Origin: Campylobacterota bacterium
GTDB taxonomy: Bacteria; Campylobacterota; Campylobacteria; Campylobacterales; Nitratiruptoraceae
Length of the DNA: 56,385 nt
Direction of reading: 5' to 3'
Assembly: GCA_009659895.1 (NCBI GenBank)
Contig: PUXX01000026.1
Coordinates: 1 to 56,385, forward strand
Shown here: one piece after another, positions 8,639-18,505 of the stretch
How positions within the stretch are numbered: position 1 is the stretch's first letter
How the letters are laid out: each line of letters starts with the position of its first letter
Position numbers and translations under genes: made by a program
Notes under the pieces: model-generated
Seen by the model: the letters and a program-made list of their open reading frames with translations, nothing else
Database searches by the model: none
Told to the model about the DNA's origin: nothing

Positions 8639-9582
8639 GGTTTTAGCTCCCCTATCTTTTCGATATATTCAATAGCATTAATCGCAGCCGTCGCCCCATC
8701 TCCGGCGGCGCAGACCACCTGCTTGGAAGCGTCAGATCGCACGTCCCCAGCAGCGAAAAGTCCCGGGACATTGGTCCTCATCCTAAGATCCACCACTACC
8801 TCTCCCCACTCATTGACCTCGCACAAGAAACTCCCATCTTCTTGCTTGAGCACTTCGTTGTTGACCTTCATCCCCACAAAGACGAAGAGCCCGGGGACTT
8901 TGAGATCGATCTCCTTGCCGTTTTGCTCGATGATGATGCCCTCCAGCCCCATCTCGTTGCCGTAGGCCTTTTTGACGGTAGCATTGAGGATGAGTTCTAT
9001 TTTGGGATTGTTCTTGACCCGCTCCACGGTAGAAGGAGCGGCACGAAAAGTGTCTCTGCGATGAATGAGATAGACCTTTGAGGCGATCTTGGCCAGATAC
9101 AACGCCTCCTCCAAGGCGGTATCACCACCTCCAAGGACAGCTACCTCCTTGTCTTTGTAAAAAAAGCCATCACAAGTAGCGCAGGTACTAATTCCCCGGC
9201 CCAAGAACTCCTCTTCTCCCTCAAATCCGGCCCTTTTGGGTGTACTACCGGTACATACGATCACCCCCTTGGCCGACTCTGTCTTGCCGCTAAGAAGCTC
9301 TAGAGTGAAGCTTCCGTCACACTCCCTGCGTACCCTTTTGACCTCTTCCATCTCATGCTTGAGCCCAAAGCGCATCGCCTGTTTGGGCCAGCACTCCATC
9401 AGCTCCATACCACTTACCGGCTCACAGATTCCTGGATAGTTCTCCACTTCGCTAGAAAGAGTGATCTGCCCACCGGGCATCCCCTTTTCGTACATCACCA
9501 CATCCTTCAGCCCGCCTCTAGTAGCATAGAGTCCAGCGGTCAACCCAGCCGGACCTCCTCCTATGATCGCCAAGTCAAGCAT
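8632..9582 (-). CDS. trxB: thioredoxin reductase
   Basis: FAD enzyme that passes electrons from NADPH to thioredoxin. It shows the FAD motif [15 protein letters not shown] near the N-terminus, the redox pair Cys134/Cys137 in STCATCDG, the NADPH motif [13 protein letters not shown], and a terminal FAD motif near AAGDVRS. I prefer the ATG at 9582 (316 residues) because AAAGG lies six bases before it; an ATG at 9588 touches that site directly. Its substrate trxA lies upstream on the same strand, separated by a 128-base gap containing a hairpin. Confidence 0.95.
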   Translation of the reverse strand: MLDLAIIGGGPAGLTAGLYATRGGLKDVVMYEKGMPGGQITLSSEVENYPGICEPVSGMELMECWPKQAMRFGLKHEMEEVKRVRRECDGSFTLELLSGKTESAKGVIVCTGSTPKRAGFEGEEEFLGRGISTCATCDGFFYKDKEVAVLGGGDTALEEALYLAKIASKVYLIHRRDTFRAAPSTVERVKNNPKIELILNATVKKAYGNEMGLEGIIIEQNGKEIDLKVPGLFVFVGMKVNNEVLKQEDGSFLCEVNEWGEVVVDLRMRTNVPGLFAAGDVRSDASKQVVCAAGDGATAAINAIEYIEKIGELKPC

Positions 9583-9686
9583 ATCCATCCTTTATACGAA
9601 GTGTGCAACATACTCTCATATACTCCACACCTTGTATAGATAAGATGATAGTCTAACGAGGCTTTAAATCGAATAAAGAGGGATAA

Positions 9687-9701
9687 GGGGCCCAAGGCCC
9701 C
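9687..9701 (-). other. GC-rich hairpin between trxA and trxB
   Basis: GGGGCC / GGCCCC with a three-base loop, 10 to 24 bases past the trxA stop. On the transcribed strand a seven-T run comes before the stem rather than after it, so it is not a textbook terminator. It may act as an mRNA 3'-end stabiliser. The rest of the gap up to trxB shows no gene. Confidence 0.35.
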
Positions 9702-9710
9702 CGAAAAAAA

Positions 9711-10034
9711 TTAAGATAGAAGAGCGTCAAGCTTTTGTTTGAAGACATCTTTGCTAGCAGCACCGATCATCTGATCGACAAGCTCACCATTTTTGAAGAA
9801 AAGAATCGTAGGGATCGATCGAATCCCATAGCGAATGGCAATATCTTGCTCTTCGTCGGTATTGACTTTGGCAATGACCGCTTTGCCCTCATACTCTTCG
9901 GCAAGTTCGTCGATGATCGGGGCGATCATTCTACATGGACCACACCAAGGTGCCCAAAAATCTACCATAACAACGTCGTTGTTCTTGATAACTTCATCAA
10001 AATTTGACGAATTGAGTTCTACATATTTTCCCAT
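9711..10034 (-). CDS. trxA: thioredoxin 1
   Basis: Cytoplasmic disulfide reductase of 107 residues. The active site is WAPWCGPC with Cys31 and Cys34, the cis-proline is in the SIPT segment (about residue 74), and the C-terminal helix is normal. AAGGAG lies five bases before the ATG and a TATAAT lies about 38 bases upstream, so it has its own promoter and can be expressed apart from trxB. Confidence 0.97.
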   Translation of the reverse strand: MGKYVELNSSNFDEVIKNNDVVMVDFWAPWCGPCRMIAPIIDELAEEYEGKAVIAKVNTDEEQDIAIRYGIRSIPTILFFKNGELVDQMIGAASKDVFKQKLDALLS

Positions 10035-10071
10035 AGTTTCTCCTTCATGTTGAAATATTAGCTGGCGTTTT

Positions 10072-10077
10072 ATTATA
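10072..10077 (-). promoter_or_regulatory. -10 box of the trxA promoter
   Basis: TATAAT on the minus strand, in AAGTATAATAAA, between the yraN stop and trxA. No convincing -35 is visible; AT-rich DNA precedes it. The predicted leader is about 30 bases. Confidence 0.5.
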
Positions 10078-10094
10078 CTTAAACTTTCTTAATA

Positions 10095-10424
10095 TCATAT
10101 AATTGAGATATTTTCTATCAATTCCACCGTATCGCTTTGGATGATCAAAGCATCGATGCAAAAAGGTCTCACTTCAGCCCTTTTGGCCATATAAAGCTTC
10201 GCTGTTTTGATAATTTTCGCCATCTTTGAGGGAGTTATGCGCTCAAGGGGATCATAGCTTTTTGAGTACTTGACCTCTATAAAGTGGACCACATCATCTT
10301 TGAGAGCCACGATATCGATCTCTCCAAATTTTGCGTAGAAATTGCGCTCTAGGATCGTAAATCCAAGCTGCTGCAGGTAGCACACAGCCTGACGCTCACC
10401 AATATCGCCCAAGATCTTGCTCAT
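10095..10424 (-). CDS. yraN: YraN family (UPF0102) putative endonuclease-like protein
   Basis: Small conserved protein with a restriction-endonuclease-like fold; the cellular role is not established. The nuclease-like core is visible: GEIDIVALKDDVVHFIEVKYSK (about 32-53, shown in part) gives the E...D...ExK pattern, and the N-terminal helix has GERQAVCYLQQLGF. It is 109 residues. The ATG overlaps the stop of the upstream formate dehydrogenase-like gene as ATGA, so it is read with that gene here; in C. jejuni, from memory, it directly follows hom. Confidence 0.9.
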   Translation of the reverse strand: MSKILGDIGERQAVCYLQQLGFTILERNFYAKFGEIDIVALKDDVVHFIEVKYSKSYDPLERITPSKMAKIIKTAKLYMAKRAEVRPFCIDALIIQSDTVELIENISII

Positions 10425-12463
10425 ACTATCTGCACTTTGATCGACTTAAACCGTGCTGTCTTGACAAACTCATCGGCCTCATCACCAAAGAGGTAGTTGA
10501 TGTGGCTTTTGGCGTGATGGAACGTAGTGTAGAGGGTACCTCTTTTCAAAGCTTTGGTGAACTTGATCTTGAGCGGGTGGCTCATGCCGTAGCGACTCCT
10601 AAGAATCACACGATCTCTTCCTTCAAAGAACTCTCTATCCCTCTCACTCACCAGCAGCAGGTCCTCTTCGTGACGCTTGGCCAAACTCTCACAAGCCTTG
10701 GTCTGGGCTGCATTGTTGTAGTGGGTGATGATACGGCCTGTGGTGAGATAGAAGTGGGGATCCTTTTTTTGCAAGAGCTCTTTTAGCATACCCCTTAGCT
10801 CATATCCCTTGTAGCGAAAATGGCCATATCCATCCTTGGTACGAAAACGATCAACGTGCAAGATAGGTGTATCCTCCTGAGCCACCGGCCACTGCAAACC
10901 CCTGAGGCGATTGGCCTCTAGACGCTCGTAGCTGGCTCCGCTAAAACGCCGTGAAGCTACCTGACGTACCTCATCCCACACCTCTTGAGAGCTTTTATAG
11001 ACAAATGTCTCATCCAAATAGCGCCCAATTCCCACCAATACCTCCCAGTCATCGGGCAGATCACTCCAGATCAAGGGCTGGGACAGATGCAAACGGCGCT
11101 CTGCGTTGATATAGACCCCCACTTTTTCATAAGCGCTCCTGACTCCAAAGATCATATGGGCATATTTGGTAATCTCATTTGGGAAGATCTCGTTGACAAT
11201 GAGAAGTTTTAGATTTTTTAGAGCCTTTTTGATCTTGTTTTGGTTGGGATGGATATGGGCGATATCCTCGCCCATATTGAAGATCGCCTTGATCTTTCCT
11301 TGCAGAGCTGCATCGATGATGTCGGGGGTCATAAGCCCCTCTTTTTGGGGCTTTTGGTAATCGGGCAGATAATATGGCAGCATCCCCATATCACAGGTAC
11401 CCTGGACGTTGTTTTGACCCCTGAGGGGCATGAGCCCGGCTCCTTCTTGGCCGATATTGCCCGTAAGAAGTGCTAGATGCGTAATCGCCATCACCCCATA
11501 GCTGCCATCGATATGCTCCGTCACTCCCAGTCCCCAGAGTATGAGGCTACGCTTGTGACTAAGATCATAAGCGATCTTTTCGATCTTTTGAGGCAGATCC
11601 TCATAGCCTCGAACATGGGCAAAAATCTGAGGATCGGCGAACTCGTCACGAAGTATCGCCTCTTTGTACTCCTCAAACCCTTTGCAGCGCTTTTGGATAA
11701 ACTCCCTATTCTCCCACCCCTTTTCCAAGATCACCCGAGCAATCATATTGAGCACCATCACATTGGTCTCATAGGGGATAGTGAGGTGGTTGTGGGCGAA
11801 TTTGGATAGAGGGATTTCGCGCACATCGATAAGATGGAGGCTTACTCCTTGCTTGACCACATCCAAGATCCTATTGGCAACAATCGGGTGTGCTTCTGTG
11901 GTGTTGGAGCCGATGACTAAGAGATTTTGGGTCTTGTAGATATCGTCGAAGGGATTGGTAGCAGCTCCTTCTCCGATGGTGGCCCTCATCCCTTTGAGGC
12001 TTGGGGAGTGGCAGACTCTTGCGCAGTTATCCACATGGGGACTGCCAATCACCTCTCTAGCAAATTTTTGAAACAGATAGCCACTCTCACAGCTCGTCCT
12101 AGCGCCTCCAATGGCAGCGAAAGCCTCGCTTGAGTGCTCTTTGAGGATCTCTAGAATTTTTGAGGCCGCGACTCTGTAGCCATCCTCATAACGAAGCGCA
12201 TAATGCTCCCTATCATACTCCTCTAGCGCCACACCATCAAAAAGTTTCCGGTTTTGCGCAACGAAACTCTTTTTGACCAGGGCATTTGTGAGCCTACTGG
12301 AATGGTAGAGATACTCCCATCCATACTTCCCCTTGATACAGAGTTTGCCTTGGCTCACCACCCCTTCAGATCTGGCAAAGACCTTGACGATCCGGTTATC
12401 TTCTAGCTGGGCGGCGATATCGCACCCCACCCCGCAATAGGTACAAACGCTCTCAACGACCAT
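10421..12463 (-). CDS. formate dehydrogenase-like molybdopterin oxidoreductase, cysteine form
   Basis: Related to the catalytic subunit FdhF/FdhA, which oxidises formate to CO2 at a bis-MGD molybdenum or tungsten centre. A [4Fe-4S] site is set by Cys7, Cys10, Cys14 and Cys42 (CTYCGVGC ... LCIKG). The residue at the E. coli Sec140 position is Cys151 in ARVCHSPS, coded TGC, with the adjacent His kept. There is no twin-arginine signal, so it is cytoplasmic. I start at ATG 12463 after AGGAG (680 residues); a GTG at 12469 overlaps that site. No electron-transfer subunit or fdhD is in the window. Nitrate reductase or another family member cannot be fully excluded. Confidence 0.85.
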   Translation of the reverse strand: MVVESVCTYCGVGCDIAAQLEDNRIVKVFARSEGVVSQGKLCIKGKYGWEYLYHSSRLTNALVKKSFVAQNRKLFDGVALEEYDREHYALRYEDGYRVAASKILEILKEHSSEAFAAIGGARTSCESGYLFQKFAREVIGSPHVDNCARVCHSPSLKGMRATIGEGAATNPFDDIYKTQNLLVIGSNTTEAHPIVANRILDVVKQGVSLHLIDVREIPLSKFAHNHLTIPYETNVMVLNMIARVILEKGWENREFIQKRCKGFEEYKEAILRDEFADPQIFAHVRGYEDLPQKIEKIAYDLSHKRSLILWGLGVTEHIDGSYGVMAITHLALLTGNIGQEGAGLMPLRGQNNVQGTCDMGMLPYYLPDYQKPQKEGLMTPDIIDAALQGKIKAIFNMGEDIAHIHPNQNKIKKALKNLKLLIVNEIFPNEITKYAHMIFGVRSAYEKVGVYINAERRLHLSQPLIWSDLPDDWEVLVGIGRYLDETFVYKSSQEVWDEVRQVASRRFSGASYERLEANRLRGLQWPVAQEDTPILHVDRFRTKDGYGHFRYKGYELRGMLKELLQKKDPHFYLTTGRIITHYNNAAQTKACESLAKRHEEDLLLVSERDREFFEGRDRVILRSRYGMSHPLKIKFTKALKRGTLYTTFHHAKSHINYLFGDEADEFVKTARFKSIKVQIV

Positions 12464-12529
12464 AGCCACTCCTGTTTCGATAACCGAATCTTATAAGCTT
12501 CCAGCTTAAAAAGCCTAGATTTGGTAAAG

Positions 12530-13792
12530 TTAGCGCTCGATTCTAATCATCACCGGCCTCTGCTTCAAAAAAGCCTGGCTAGAGAGGGCTTCTAGGGCCT
12601 GCTGGATATCCTCTTCCAAGCAGCTATGGGTGGATAGGAGCAAAAAGGCGTGCTCTCCTTGGGCCGGCTTTTGGAGCATAGACTCTATAGAGATCCCCTT
12701 CTCCCCAAAGATCGAGGCGATTTTGGCCAAGATTCCCGGCCGGTCTTCCACCTCCAGCCGTAGATAGTAATGAGATCGGATCTTTTTAGGATCTCCCAGC
12801 TTCATGCCGCTCTCCAGTGGGCGCTTGAAGCCTAGCATAGGAGAGCATTTGCCACCCCTTGCGATATCAATAATATTGGAGATCACGGCACTTGCCGTCG
12901 CATCCCCTCCAGCACCAGGACCATAGTACATCGTCTCACCCACCACGTCGCCTATGACACTCACACCATTCATCACGCCGTCCACCTTGGCGATCATCTC
13001 CTCTTGCTTGATAAGTGTAGGATGGACACGCAGCTCCACCTCATCGCCCCGCTTCTTGGCGATGGTAAGGAGCTTGATGCTATAGCCAAACTCCCGGGCA
13101 AACTCAAAATCCAGCCTGGTGATCTTGGTAATACCCTCGATCAAGATATCTTCTGGCTTGGCGTCTATGCCATAGGCGATAGAGGCCAGGATCAAGAGCT
13201 TGTGGGCAGCATCATAACCCTCGATATCGAAGGTAGGATCGGCCTCTGCGTAGCCTAGCTCTTGAGCCTCTTTGAGCACTTCGTCAAAATCGGCTCCCTC
13301 TTTGGCCATCTTGGTGAGGATATAGTTGCATGTGCCGTTCATGATGCCACGAATCCCTTCGATATGGTTGGCACTCAGTCCCTCACGAAGGGCTTTGATA
13401 ATAGGAATCCCTCCCGCCACACTAGCCTCAAACTCAAAAGGAATATCTCCCGCAAGCTGCTGAAGTTCGTAGCGATGATAGGCCAAAAGGGCTTTGTTGG
13501 CGGTAACGACCGCCTTTTTGTTTTGCAAGGCTCGCTTGACCACTTCATAGGCCTCATCCACCCCTCCCATGAGTTCCACGACGATATCGATATCGGGATC
13601 GTCGGTCACCTCCTTGTAATCTGTGGTCAATGGTATGTCGATCTGCCTCTTTTTTCGAAGATCCTTGACCACTCCTTTGACCACGACGATCTCTTTGCCG
13701 GCTCTAGCGCGTATGATGTCTCGATTCTTCTTGAGTACCTTCACCACACTCTCCCCGACGATCCCTACACCTACGATTCCTACCTTAACCAT
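12530..13792 (-). CDS. hom: homoserine dehydrogenase
   Basis: Reduces aspartate semialdehyde to homoserine for Thr, Met and Ile synthesis. It has the N-terminal dinucleotide motif [13 protein letters not shown], the catalytic-domain segments [14 protein letters not shown] and [16 protein letters not shown], and a C-terminal ACT domain (about 345-420), [18 protein letters not shown], which usually gives feedback control by threonine. It is 420 residues, the usual bacterial length. Its start overlaps the end of the aminotransferase gene by eight bases, and it closes the rpmE-to-hom operon. Confidence 0.96.
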   Translation of the reverse strand: MVKVGIVGVGIVGESVVKVLKKNRDIIRARAGKEIVVVKGVVKDLRKKRQIDIPLTTDYKEVTDDPDIDIVVELMGGVDEAYEVVKRALQNKKAVVTANKALLAYHRYELQQLAGDIPFEFEASVAGGIPIIKALREGLSANHIEGIRGIMNGTCNYILTKMAKEGADFDEVLKEAQELGYAEADPTFDIEGYDAAHKLLILASIAYGIDAKPEDILIEGITKITRLDFEFAREFGYSIKLLTIAKKRGDEVELRVHPTLIKQEEMIAKVDGVMNGVSVIGDVVGETMYYGPGAGGDATASAVISNIIDIARGGKCSPMLGFKRPLESGMKLGDPKKIRSHYYLRLEVEDRPGILAKIASIFGEKGISIESMLQKPAQGEHAFLLLSTHSCLEEDIQQALEALSSQAFLKQRPVMIRIER

Positions 13793-14996
13793 CGTGGTCC
13801 TTTAAAAATTTCTTGATATTTCTGGCTGCTTGACGAATCCGCTTTTCGTTTTCAATAAGGGCGATACGGACATACTCCTCTCCCCCTTCCCCAAATCCAA
13901 TACCAGGACTCACCGCCACCTTGGCTTCGGTGAGGAGTTTTTTGGAAAACTCCAGGCTGCCCATATCGAGAAATTTTTGAGGAAGTCTAGCCCAAACAAA
14001 CATGGTGGCTCTAGGCTTGGTGATCTCCCAGCCAGCCCTTGCGAAGCTCTCTATGAGCACATCCCGGCGCTTTTCGTACTTTTTGCGTATCTCCTCCACG
14101 CAATCTTGCGGCCCATCCAAAGCCACGGTAGCTGCTACCTGAATAGGGGTGAACATCCCATAATCGATCCAGCTTTTGATCTTTTGGAGTGCTCCTACTA
14201 GCTTCTTGTTGCCCACCACAAATCCGACCCGCCAACCAGCCATATTGTAGCTCTTAGAAAGCGTGAAGCTCTCCACCGCCACATCCTTGGCTCCGTCCAC
14301 CTCCAAAATAGAAGGGGTACGATAGCCATCAAACACAAGATCTGCGTAAGCGATGTCGCTAAGGATATAGAAGCGCTCCTTTTTGGCAATCTTGACCAGC
14401 TCTTTGTAAAACTCTGGAGTCACCGTCGCCGTGGATGGGTTGTGGGGAAAGTTGACCACAAGATATTTGGGCTTTGGGAAGGCTTCGCTCATCGCCTTGT
14501 GGAGATCTTTGAAAAACTGCTCCTCGTCCACCTCATAGCGCTCGTTGTATTTGAGCTCTGTCTTGTGTACGCTCCCACCAGCTAAGATAAAGGCATAGGA
14601 GTGGATAGGATAGGTAGGATCTGGGACGATAGCCACATCACCGGGATTGGTGATGGCCTGGACCAGATGGACGTAGCCCTCCTTGCTTCCCATCGTGGCC
14701 ACAGCCTCGGTTTCTGGATCCAAAGCCACACCATAGCGCCGTTCATACCAGTTACAGATCGCCAGACGTAGTTTATAGATGCCTTTGCTTGCGCTATAGC
14801 CATGGTTCTTGGGTTTTTGGGCAGCTTCTATGAGTTTGTCGACGATATGTTTGGGAGCCGGACCGTCGGGATTGCCCATACTAAAGTCGATAATATCCTC
14901 TCCAGCCCGCCTCGCTGCCATCTTGAGCTCGTTGACGGCGGCGAAGACATACTTGGGCAGCCGCTCTATTTTATTGAAGCGTATCTCATCAAACAT
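13785..14996 (-). CDS. alaC: AlaC-type PLP-dependent aminotransferase
   Basis: Fold-type I aminotransferase, close to E. coli AlaC, which makes alanine from pyruvate. The shared N-terminus is strong: [27 protein letters not shown]. The PLP lysine lies in [16 protein letters not shown] near residue 240, and the aspartate site is in [12 protein letters not shown]. In this phylum the gene is often labelled LL-diaminopimelate or aspartate aminotransferase; its position beside hom and before dapB-linked genes leaves that open. I start at ATG 14996 after AAAGGATAGTG. It is 403 residues. Confidence 0.88.
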   Translation of the reverse strand: MFDEIRFNKIERLPKYVFAAVNELKMAARRAGEDIIDFSMGNPDGPAPKHIVDKLIEAAQKPKNHGYSASKGIYKLRLAICNWYERRYGVALDPETEAVATMGSKEGYVHLVQAITNPGDVAIVPDPTYPIHSYAFILAGGSVHKTELKYNERYEVDEEQFFKDLHKAMSEAFPKPKYLVVNFPHNPSTATVTPEFYKELVKIAKKERFYILSDIAYADLVFDGYRTPSILEVDGAKDVAVESFTLSKSYNMAGWRVGFVVGNKKLVGALQKIKSWIDYGMFTPIQVAATVALDGPQDCVEEIRKKYEKRRDVLIESFARAGWEITKPRATMFVWARLPQKFLDMGSLEFSKKLLTEAKVAVSPGIGFGEGGEEYVRIALIENEKRIRQAARNIKKFLKDHDG

Positions 14997-14998
14997 CA

Positions 14999-15793
14999 CT
15001 ATCCTTTTATTCCTTGGATGCGCAACCCATATTTTATGTTTTTGATGGTATATTTGTCTGAAATTTTAATATAATAGCACCCTTTTGGCAAAGAGAGCCT
15101 CAAACTCCTTTTTTGCTCCGACATATCTATAAGGCCAAGGGGTCGCAGATCCCTATCGTACATGGCAATAAGGGGATGCCAGTGATTTTTGGGATGGGAG
15201 TGGATCTGGATCGCCTCCATTCTAGAGACATTGAACCACAAAGGCTCATCCACCCGCTCCTTGGATAGCGCACCTCTTGGGACCAGGAGAGCTTGGGAGG
15301 GATCGCAAAAGAGTCTCCATCCAGATCCAACTCTCTCTACCCCAAGCACTTTGGCCCCCCTGTTTTCCAAAAACTTCAGCGCCCCCGGCAGATCAAAAGC
15401 GTGGCTTGAGCGATAGACAAAGCCTATGACCATCCCATCCTCATCCCTTTGGAGTCGATCAAAGCCATAATCAAAGGCTCCACCCCCCTCCATAGCCCCC
15501 ATGCCAAGACGCAGAAAAAGTGGCGAAGAGACAAAGGAGTGAAAGAGGATTGACTGATTGGCAGCGCTTTTGAAGCTCTCCGGGATGAAACCTAGCCTCT
15601 TAAGGACCTGCGATACTTTGAGATAATTGATGCGTCCATCTTTATAAAATCGCTCCCTTTGGGAAAAGACGGTACTAAGGATCAATCGATTTTGGGCGTA
15701 GCTTCCAGGCCCGATCATCTTTTGCACGCTTTGCATGAGCGTATCGGCACAAAGAAGCGTAGTGAGTGCGACTACCAAAATAAATCTTACCAA
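14999..15793 (-). CDS. conserved periplasmic protein of unknown function
   Basis: I do not recognise a named domain. The 264 residues begin with a short export signal (about 1-17, ending near LLCADT), then a mixed alpha/beta body with [18 protein letters not shown] near residue 55, [20 protein letters not shown] near 130, and a beta-rich C-terminus ending [18 protein letters not shown]. The start is TTG, eight bases inside the previous gene, with AAGGGGAG just ahead. C. jejuni has an unknown periplasmic protein at the same place (Cj0151c from memory), so it is probably an orthologue working in the envelope. Confidence 0.75.
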   Translation of the reverse strand: MVRFILVVALTTLLCADTLMQSVQKMIGPGSYAQNRLILSTVFSQRERFYKDGRINYLKVSQVLKRLGFIPESFKSAANQSILFHSFVSSPLFLRLGMGAMEGGGAFDYGFDRLQRDEDGMVIGFVYRSSHAFDLPGALKFLENRGAKVLGVERVGSGWRLFCDPSQALLVPRGALSKERVDEPLWFNVSRMEAIQIHSHPKNHWHPLIAMYDRDLRPLGLIDMSEQKRSLRLSLPKGCYYIKISDKYTIKNIKYGLRIQGIKG

Positions 15794-16650
15794 CTTCTCC
15801 CCTTGTTGTAGCGTTTGAAACTCTTCTTGTCGATCTGCTCCAGCTCACCGGCTCTATAGATGAAGTAGAGCTTACCTCTATCGTCAAACTCCTTGATCTG
15901 ACCATCAATATCAAACTCCACCAGCCCATGACCAGTGACGATGAGCTGATCTTTGGAGACATTGAGTTCGATGGGTTTGGAGATGATGAGGCTCCGCTTG
16001 GAGTGGTCGTCCAAGGAGATGATCCCAACCCAAACCCTCTTTTTTGGTATCAAGGTCAAAGAGATCGGGGCTGGTGGGTTAGATGGATAGTGGGAGCTTT
16101 GGGTGCCATTTTGCTCCATCTTTTGCTCTGTTTGCGTCTGATTTGACTCCAAAAGCTCTTGAGAAGCTGAAGAGAGGCTACCGTTGCTCTCATTACGATC
16201 CAAAACGGCCAAAGAAGCACTTGAGCTACTAGAGCTTTGAGATAGAGATGAGATGATGCTAGCACTGCTAGAATCTAGAAAACTATCTCCACCGCTGGGC
16301 TCTTTTGGCGCCTCCTTGGTAAAATAGACATACCCTCCCACACCTAGCAAGAGAGCCAAAAGAGTAAAAATCCACAAAGAGGAGCCTTTGTGCTCTTTCT
16401 CCGTGATCTCAAAAGCCTTGGAGTACTCTATGGCGTTTTTGTCAAAGTGTTGGGCGATCTTGTCTTTGAGCTCCGATAGATCCAGGTCCAGTTCACGCTC
16501 CAAAATCGTCACAAAGCCCAAAGCTTTGGTCTTATTGCCAAGCTTGTCATATTCTTCTTCCAAAAGGGCTTTGATCACTTTTGGCAACATAAAGGTTTTT
16601 TGGTAGATCTCTTGAGGATCCATCTGTTTGAGTCTGTCAAAATCACTCAT
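15787..16650 (-). CDS. single-pass membrane protein with RodZ-like layout
   Basis: It is 287 residues: a cytoplasmic N-terminus of about 90 residues with helical KTFMLPKVIKALLEEEYDKL, one membrane segment (about 92-109), a periplasmic linker very rich in Ser (about 120-180), and a C-terminal beta-type domain (about 198-275), KKRVWVGIISLDDHSKRS. This order matches the cell-shape protein RodZ, but the N-terminus is not a clear Xre helix-turn-helix, so RodZ is only a suggestion. It overlaps both neighbours by eight bases (rlmB upstream, the periplasmic protein downstream). Confidence 0.75.
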   Translation of the reverse strand: MSDFDRLKQMDPQEIYQKTFMLPKVIKALLEEEYDKLGNKTKALGFVTILERELDLDLSELKDKIAQHFDKNAIEYSKAFEITEKEHKGSSLWIFTLLALLLGVGGYVYFTKEAPKEPSGGDSFLDSSSASIISSLSQSSSSSSASLAVLDRNESNGSLSSASQELLESNQTQTEQKMEQNGTQSSHYPSNPPAPISLTLIPKKRVWVGIISLDDHSKRSLIISKPIELNVSKDQLIVTGHGLVEFDIDGQIKEFDDRGKLYFIYRAGELEQIDKKSFKRYNKGRSW

Positions 16651-17326
16651 CTCTCATCCTATCGATAAAGATTGCGGCGGCGGCTGAGACATTGAGAGAG
16701 TCAAAGGGGCGTTTCATGACGATACGAAGGACCTTATCGCAGCGCTCTTTTAGCTTTTTGGGTACCCCTTCTCCTTCGCTGCCCAAGATCAAGGCTCTCT
16801 TACCCAAAAAGCGCTCCTTGCGCACATCCACTCCATCCATATCGGCCACATAGAGCCCAAATTTCACATCCTTAAGCTCCTTGAGCACCTCCAGAGCCGA
16901 AAAGCGAAGGGCGATGGGCATATCCAAAGCGGCCCCACTACTCCTTCTGATCACCCCTTCCATCGCCAGACTCCTAAGACCGGTAACGACAATCCCATCC
17001 ACTCCCAGAGCATAAGCGGTACGCACGATGGAGCCGATGTTGCCCACATCGGTCAGACCATGGAGTACCACCAAAAAATCACCATCTTTAAGATCCTCTA
17101 GATCTGCGAAACGATACTCATCGATCTCGATCAAAAATCCTTGATGGTTGCCCCCTTTGGCCAGAGCCTGAGCCTTTTTGGGATCGACCAAGACCACCTC
17201 GATCCCCAACTTTTTGAGTCTCTCAAAAAGGGCCGGATCGATCCTCTTTTGCAGATAGACCCGTCGGATCTTTTGGGGATGACGCTCTAAAAGATAGAAA
17301 AAGATCTGCTTCCCATAAACTATCAT
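16643..17326 (-). CDS. rlmB: 23S rRNA 2'-O-methyltransferase, TrmH/SpoU family
   Basis: SAM-dependent knotted (SPOUT) methyltransferase; RlmB methylates the ribose of G2251 in 23S rRNA. An N-terminal substrate-binding part (about 1-75) is followed by the three family motifs: DVGNIGSIVRTAYALG (about 94-109), LILGSEGEGVP (about 179-189) and VMKRPFDSLNVSAAAAI (about 201-217). It is 227 residues, slightly shorter than E. coli RlmB. TrmH-type tRNA specificity cannot be ruled out, but the rsmI and rpmE neighbours favour ribosome maturation. Confidence 0.9.
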   Translation of the reverse strand: MIVYGKQIFFYLLERHPQKIRRVYLQKRIDPALFERLKKLGIEVVLVDPKKAQALAKGGNHQGFLIEIDEYRFADLEDLKDGDFLVVLHGLTDVGNIGSIVRTAYALGVDGIVVTGLRSLAMEGVIRRSSGAALDMPIALRFSALEVLKELKDVKFGLYVADMDGVDVRKERFLGKRALILGSEGEGVPKKLKERCDKVLRIVMKRPFDSLNVSAAAAIFIDRMRDE

Positions 17327-17350
17327 AAGCCGATTCTATCTATTTTTGAC

Positions 17351-18169
17351 TTAAGAGTCGTTAAGAAGCCCATACCACTCCTTGGCACTCCTTGTGCCAA
17401 GGCGGGCTAGTAGCTTGGCCTTTTCCTTTTTTGGGAGGGTCAGCTCCATGATCTGCTCCTGGGTGAGGGTGATCGACTCCTCAGCCCTCTTGATCCCCCT
17501 TATGACCACTACCCACTCCCCTTTGATGGGCTCCTTTTGGAAAAGATCCAAAAGCTCTTTGGCCGATCCTTTGAAATAGCGCTCATAGATCTTGGTCAGC
17601 TCCTTGGCTAAAAAGAGCTCTCTGTCTGGATCGATCTGGACGATCTGCTCCAATAGCTTCAAGAGCCTGTGGGGAGCTTCATAGAGTATGGCATCTGAGC
17701 CCAAAGCCAGGATCTCTTCAAGTTTTTGGCTGCGCTCCTTGCCTTTGTGTGGCAAGAAGCCAAAAAAACAGAACTCCTTATTCCCAAAGCCGCTAGCCAC
17801 ATATGCGGTAGCAAAGGCAGTAGGACCAGGCAAAACAGTATAGGCGATACCGTGTTCTTGGGCGTAGCGTACCAGCTCACTTCCAGGATCGCTGATACCT
17901 GGCATCCCAGCATCACTCATATAGACTACACTTTTGGTAAAAAGGTCTGGGGTGATTTTTTGGAAAAAGATGCGCTGATTGTGTTCGTGAAGCGAAAAAA
18001 ACTCCTTGGGCCCAAACTCCATCTCAAATCGCTGAGCCAGAAGTGCCAGGAGCCTTTTTGCAACTCTTGTATCCTCACACAGGATCACTTCAGCCTCTTT
18101 TAGGGCTTTGAGGGCCCTAAAAGTGATATCGTCAAGATTGCCAAGGGGGGTGGGGACGAAAGTAAGCAA
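17351..18169 (-). CDS. rsmI: 16S rRNA (cytidine-1402-2'-O)-methyltransferase
   Basis: Tetrapyrrole-methylase-fold enzyme that methylates C1402 in the 16S rRNA decoding centre. Motifs: VPTPLGNLDDITFRAL at the N-terminus, ILCEDTRVAKRLL near residue 30, SDAGMPGISDPG near 85, and VLPGPTAFATAYVASGF near 115. It is 272 residues. The only start that keeps the conserved N-terminus is TTG at 18169, directly after the rpmE stop and without a good ribosome binding site, so it probably depends on re-initiation after rpmE. Confidence 0.94.
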   Translation of the reverse strand: MLTFVPTPLGNLDDITFRALKALKEAEVILCEDTRVAKRLLALLAQRFEMEFGPKEFFSLHEHNQRIFFQKITPDLFTKSVVYMSDAGMPGISDPGSELVRYAQEHGIAYTVLPGPTAFATAYVASGFGNKEFCFFGFLPHKGKERSQKLEEILALGSDAILYEAPHRLLKLLEQIVQIDPDRELFLAKELTKIYERYFKGSAKELLDLFQKEPIKGEWVVVIRGIKRAEESITLTQEQIMELTLPKKEKAKLLARLGTRSAKEWYGLLNDS

Positions 18170-18370
18170 CTATTTGAGGTTATATTTTCGTTTGAATCTA
18201 TCTACACGGCCGGTAGTATCTACGATCTTCTCACTCCCTGTGAAGAATGGATGGCATCTGTTGCAAATATCGATCTTGAGCTGGGGTTTGTTGGACAAGA
18301 TCACAAAATGGTTGCCGCAGGCGCATGTGACTTGGCACTCGACATACTCTGGATGGATCCCTTTTCTCAT
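18170..18370 (-). CDS. rpmE: 50S ribosomal protein L31, zinc-binding type
   Basis: It is 66 residues with the four zinc cysteines of the C+ form (CQVTCACG and [10 protein letters not shown]) and the expected MRKGIHPEY start. It is the first gene of a seven-gene minus-strand operon (rpmE, rsmI, rlmB, two envelope proteins, alaC, hom). The leader carries a strong hairpin and an extended -10 promoter. The ribosome binding site (AAAGG, about 10 bases upstream) is weak. Confidence 0.97.
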   Translation of the reverse strand: MRKGIHPEYVECQVTCACGNHFVILSNKPQLKIDICNRCHPFFTGSEKIVDTTGRVDRFKRKYNLK

Positions 18371-18452
18371 GGTCTAAGCCTTTGTTTTGGATTTTGGAGC
18401 GAAATTTTACCAGATCTGAGTTTGTTTTTTGATTAAAAAGAGATATTAGTTC

Positions 18453-18482
18453 ACAGCAAGGCGTTTTTAGACGCCTCGCTGC
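18453..18482 (-). promoter_or_regulatory. 12-bp hairpin in the rpmE leader
   Basis: On the rpmE-sense strand GCAGCGAGGCGT pairs with ACGCCTTGCTGT across a six-base loop, unbroken if two G-U pairs are allowed. On the other strand those pairs become A-C mismatches, so the structure belongs to the rpmE transcript, about 80 bases before the start codon. There is no T-run, so it is not a terminator. L31 leaders carry autoregulatory structures in other bacteria; that role here is inference. Confidence 0.55.
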
Positions 18483-18505
18483 TACATAGGGGGAGGGGAA
18501 TTAAA

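Noticed and set aside
12034-12100. Selenocysteine site in the formate dehydrogenase-like gene
   Set aside because: The codon at the active-site position is TGC (Cys), not TGA, so no recoding is needed.
12470-12529. Short inverted repeat TAAGCT/AGCTTA between hom and the formate dehydrogenase-like gene as a terminator
   Set aside because: Only six AT-rich base pairs with a three-base loop and no T-run on the correct side.
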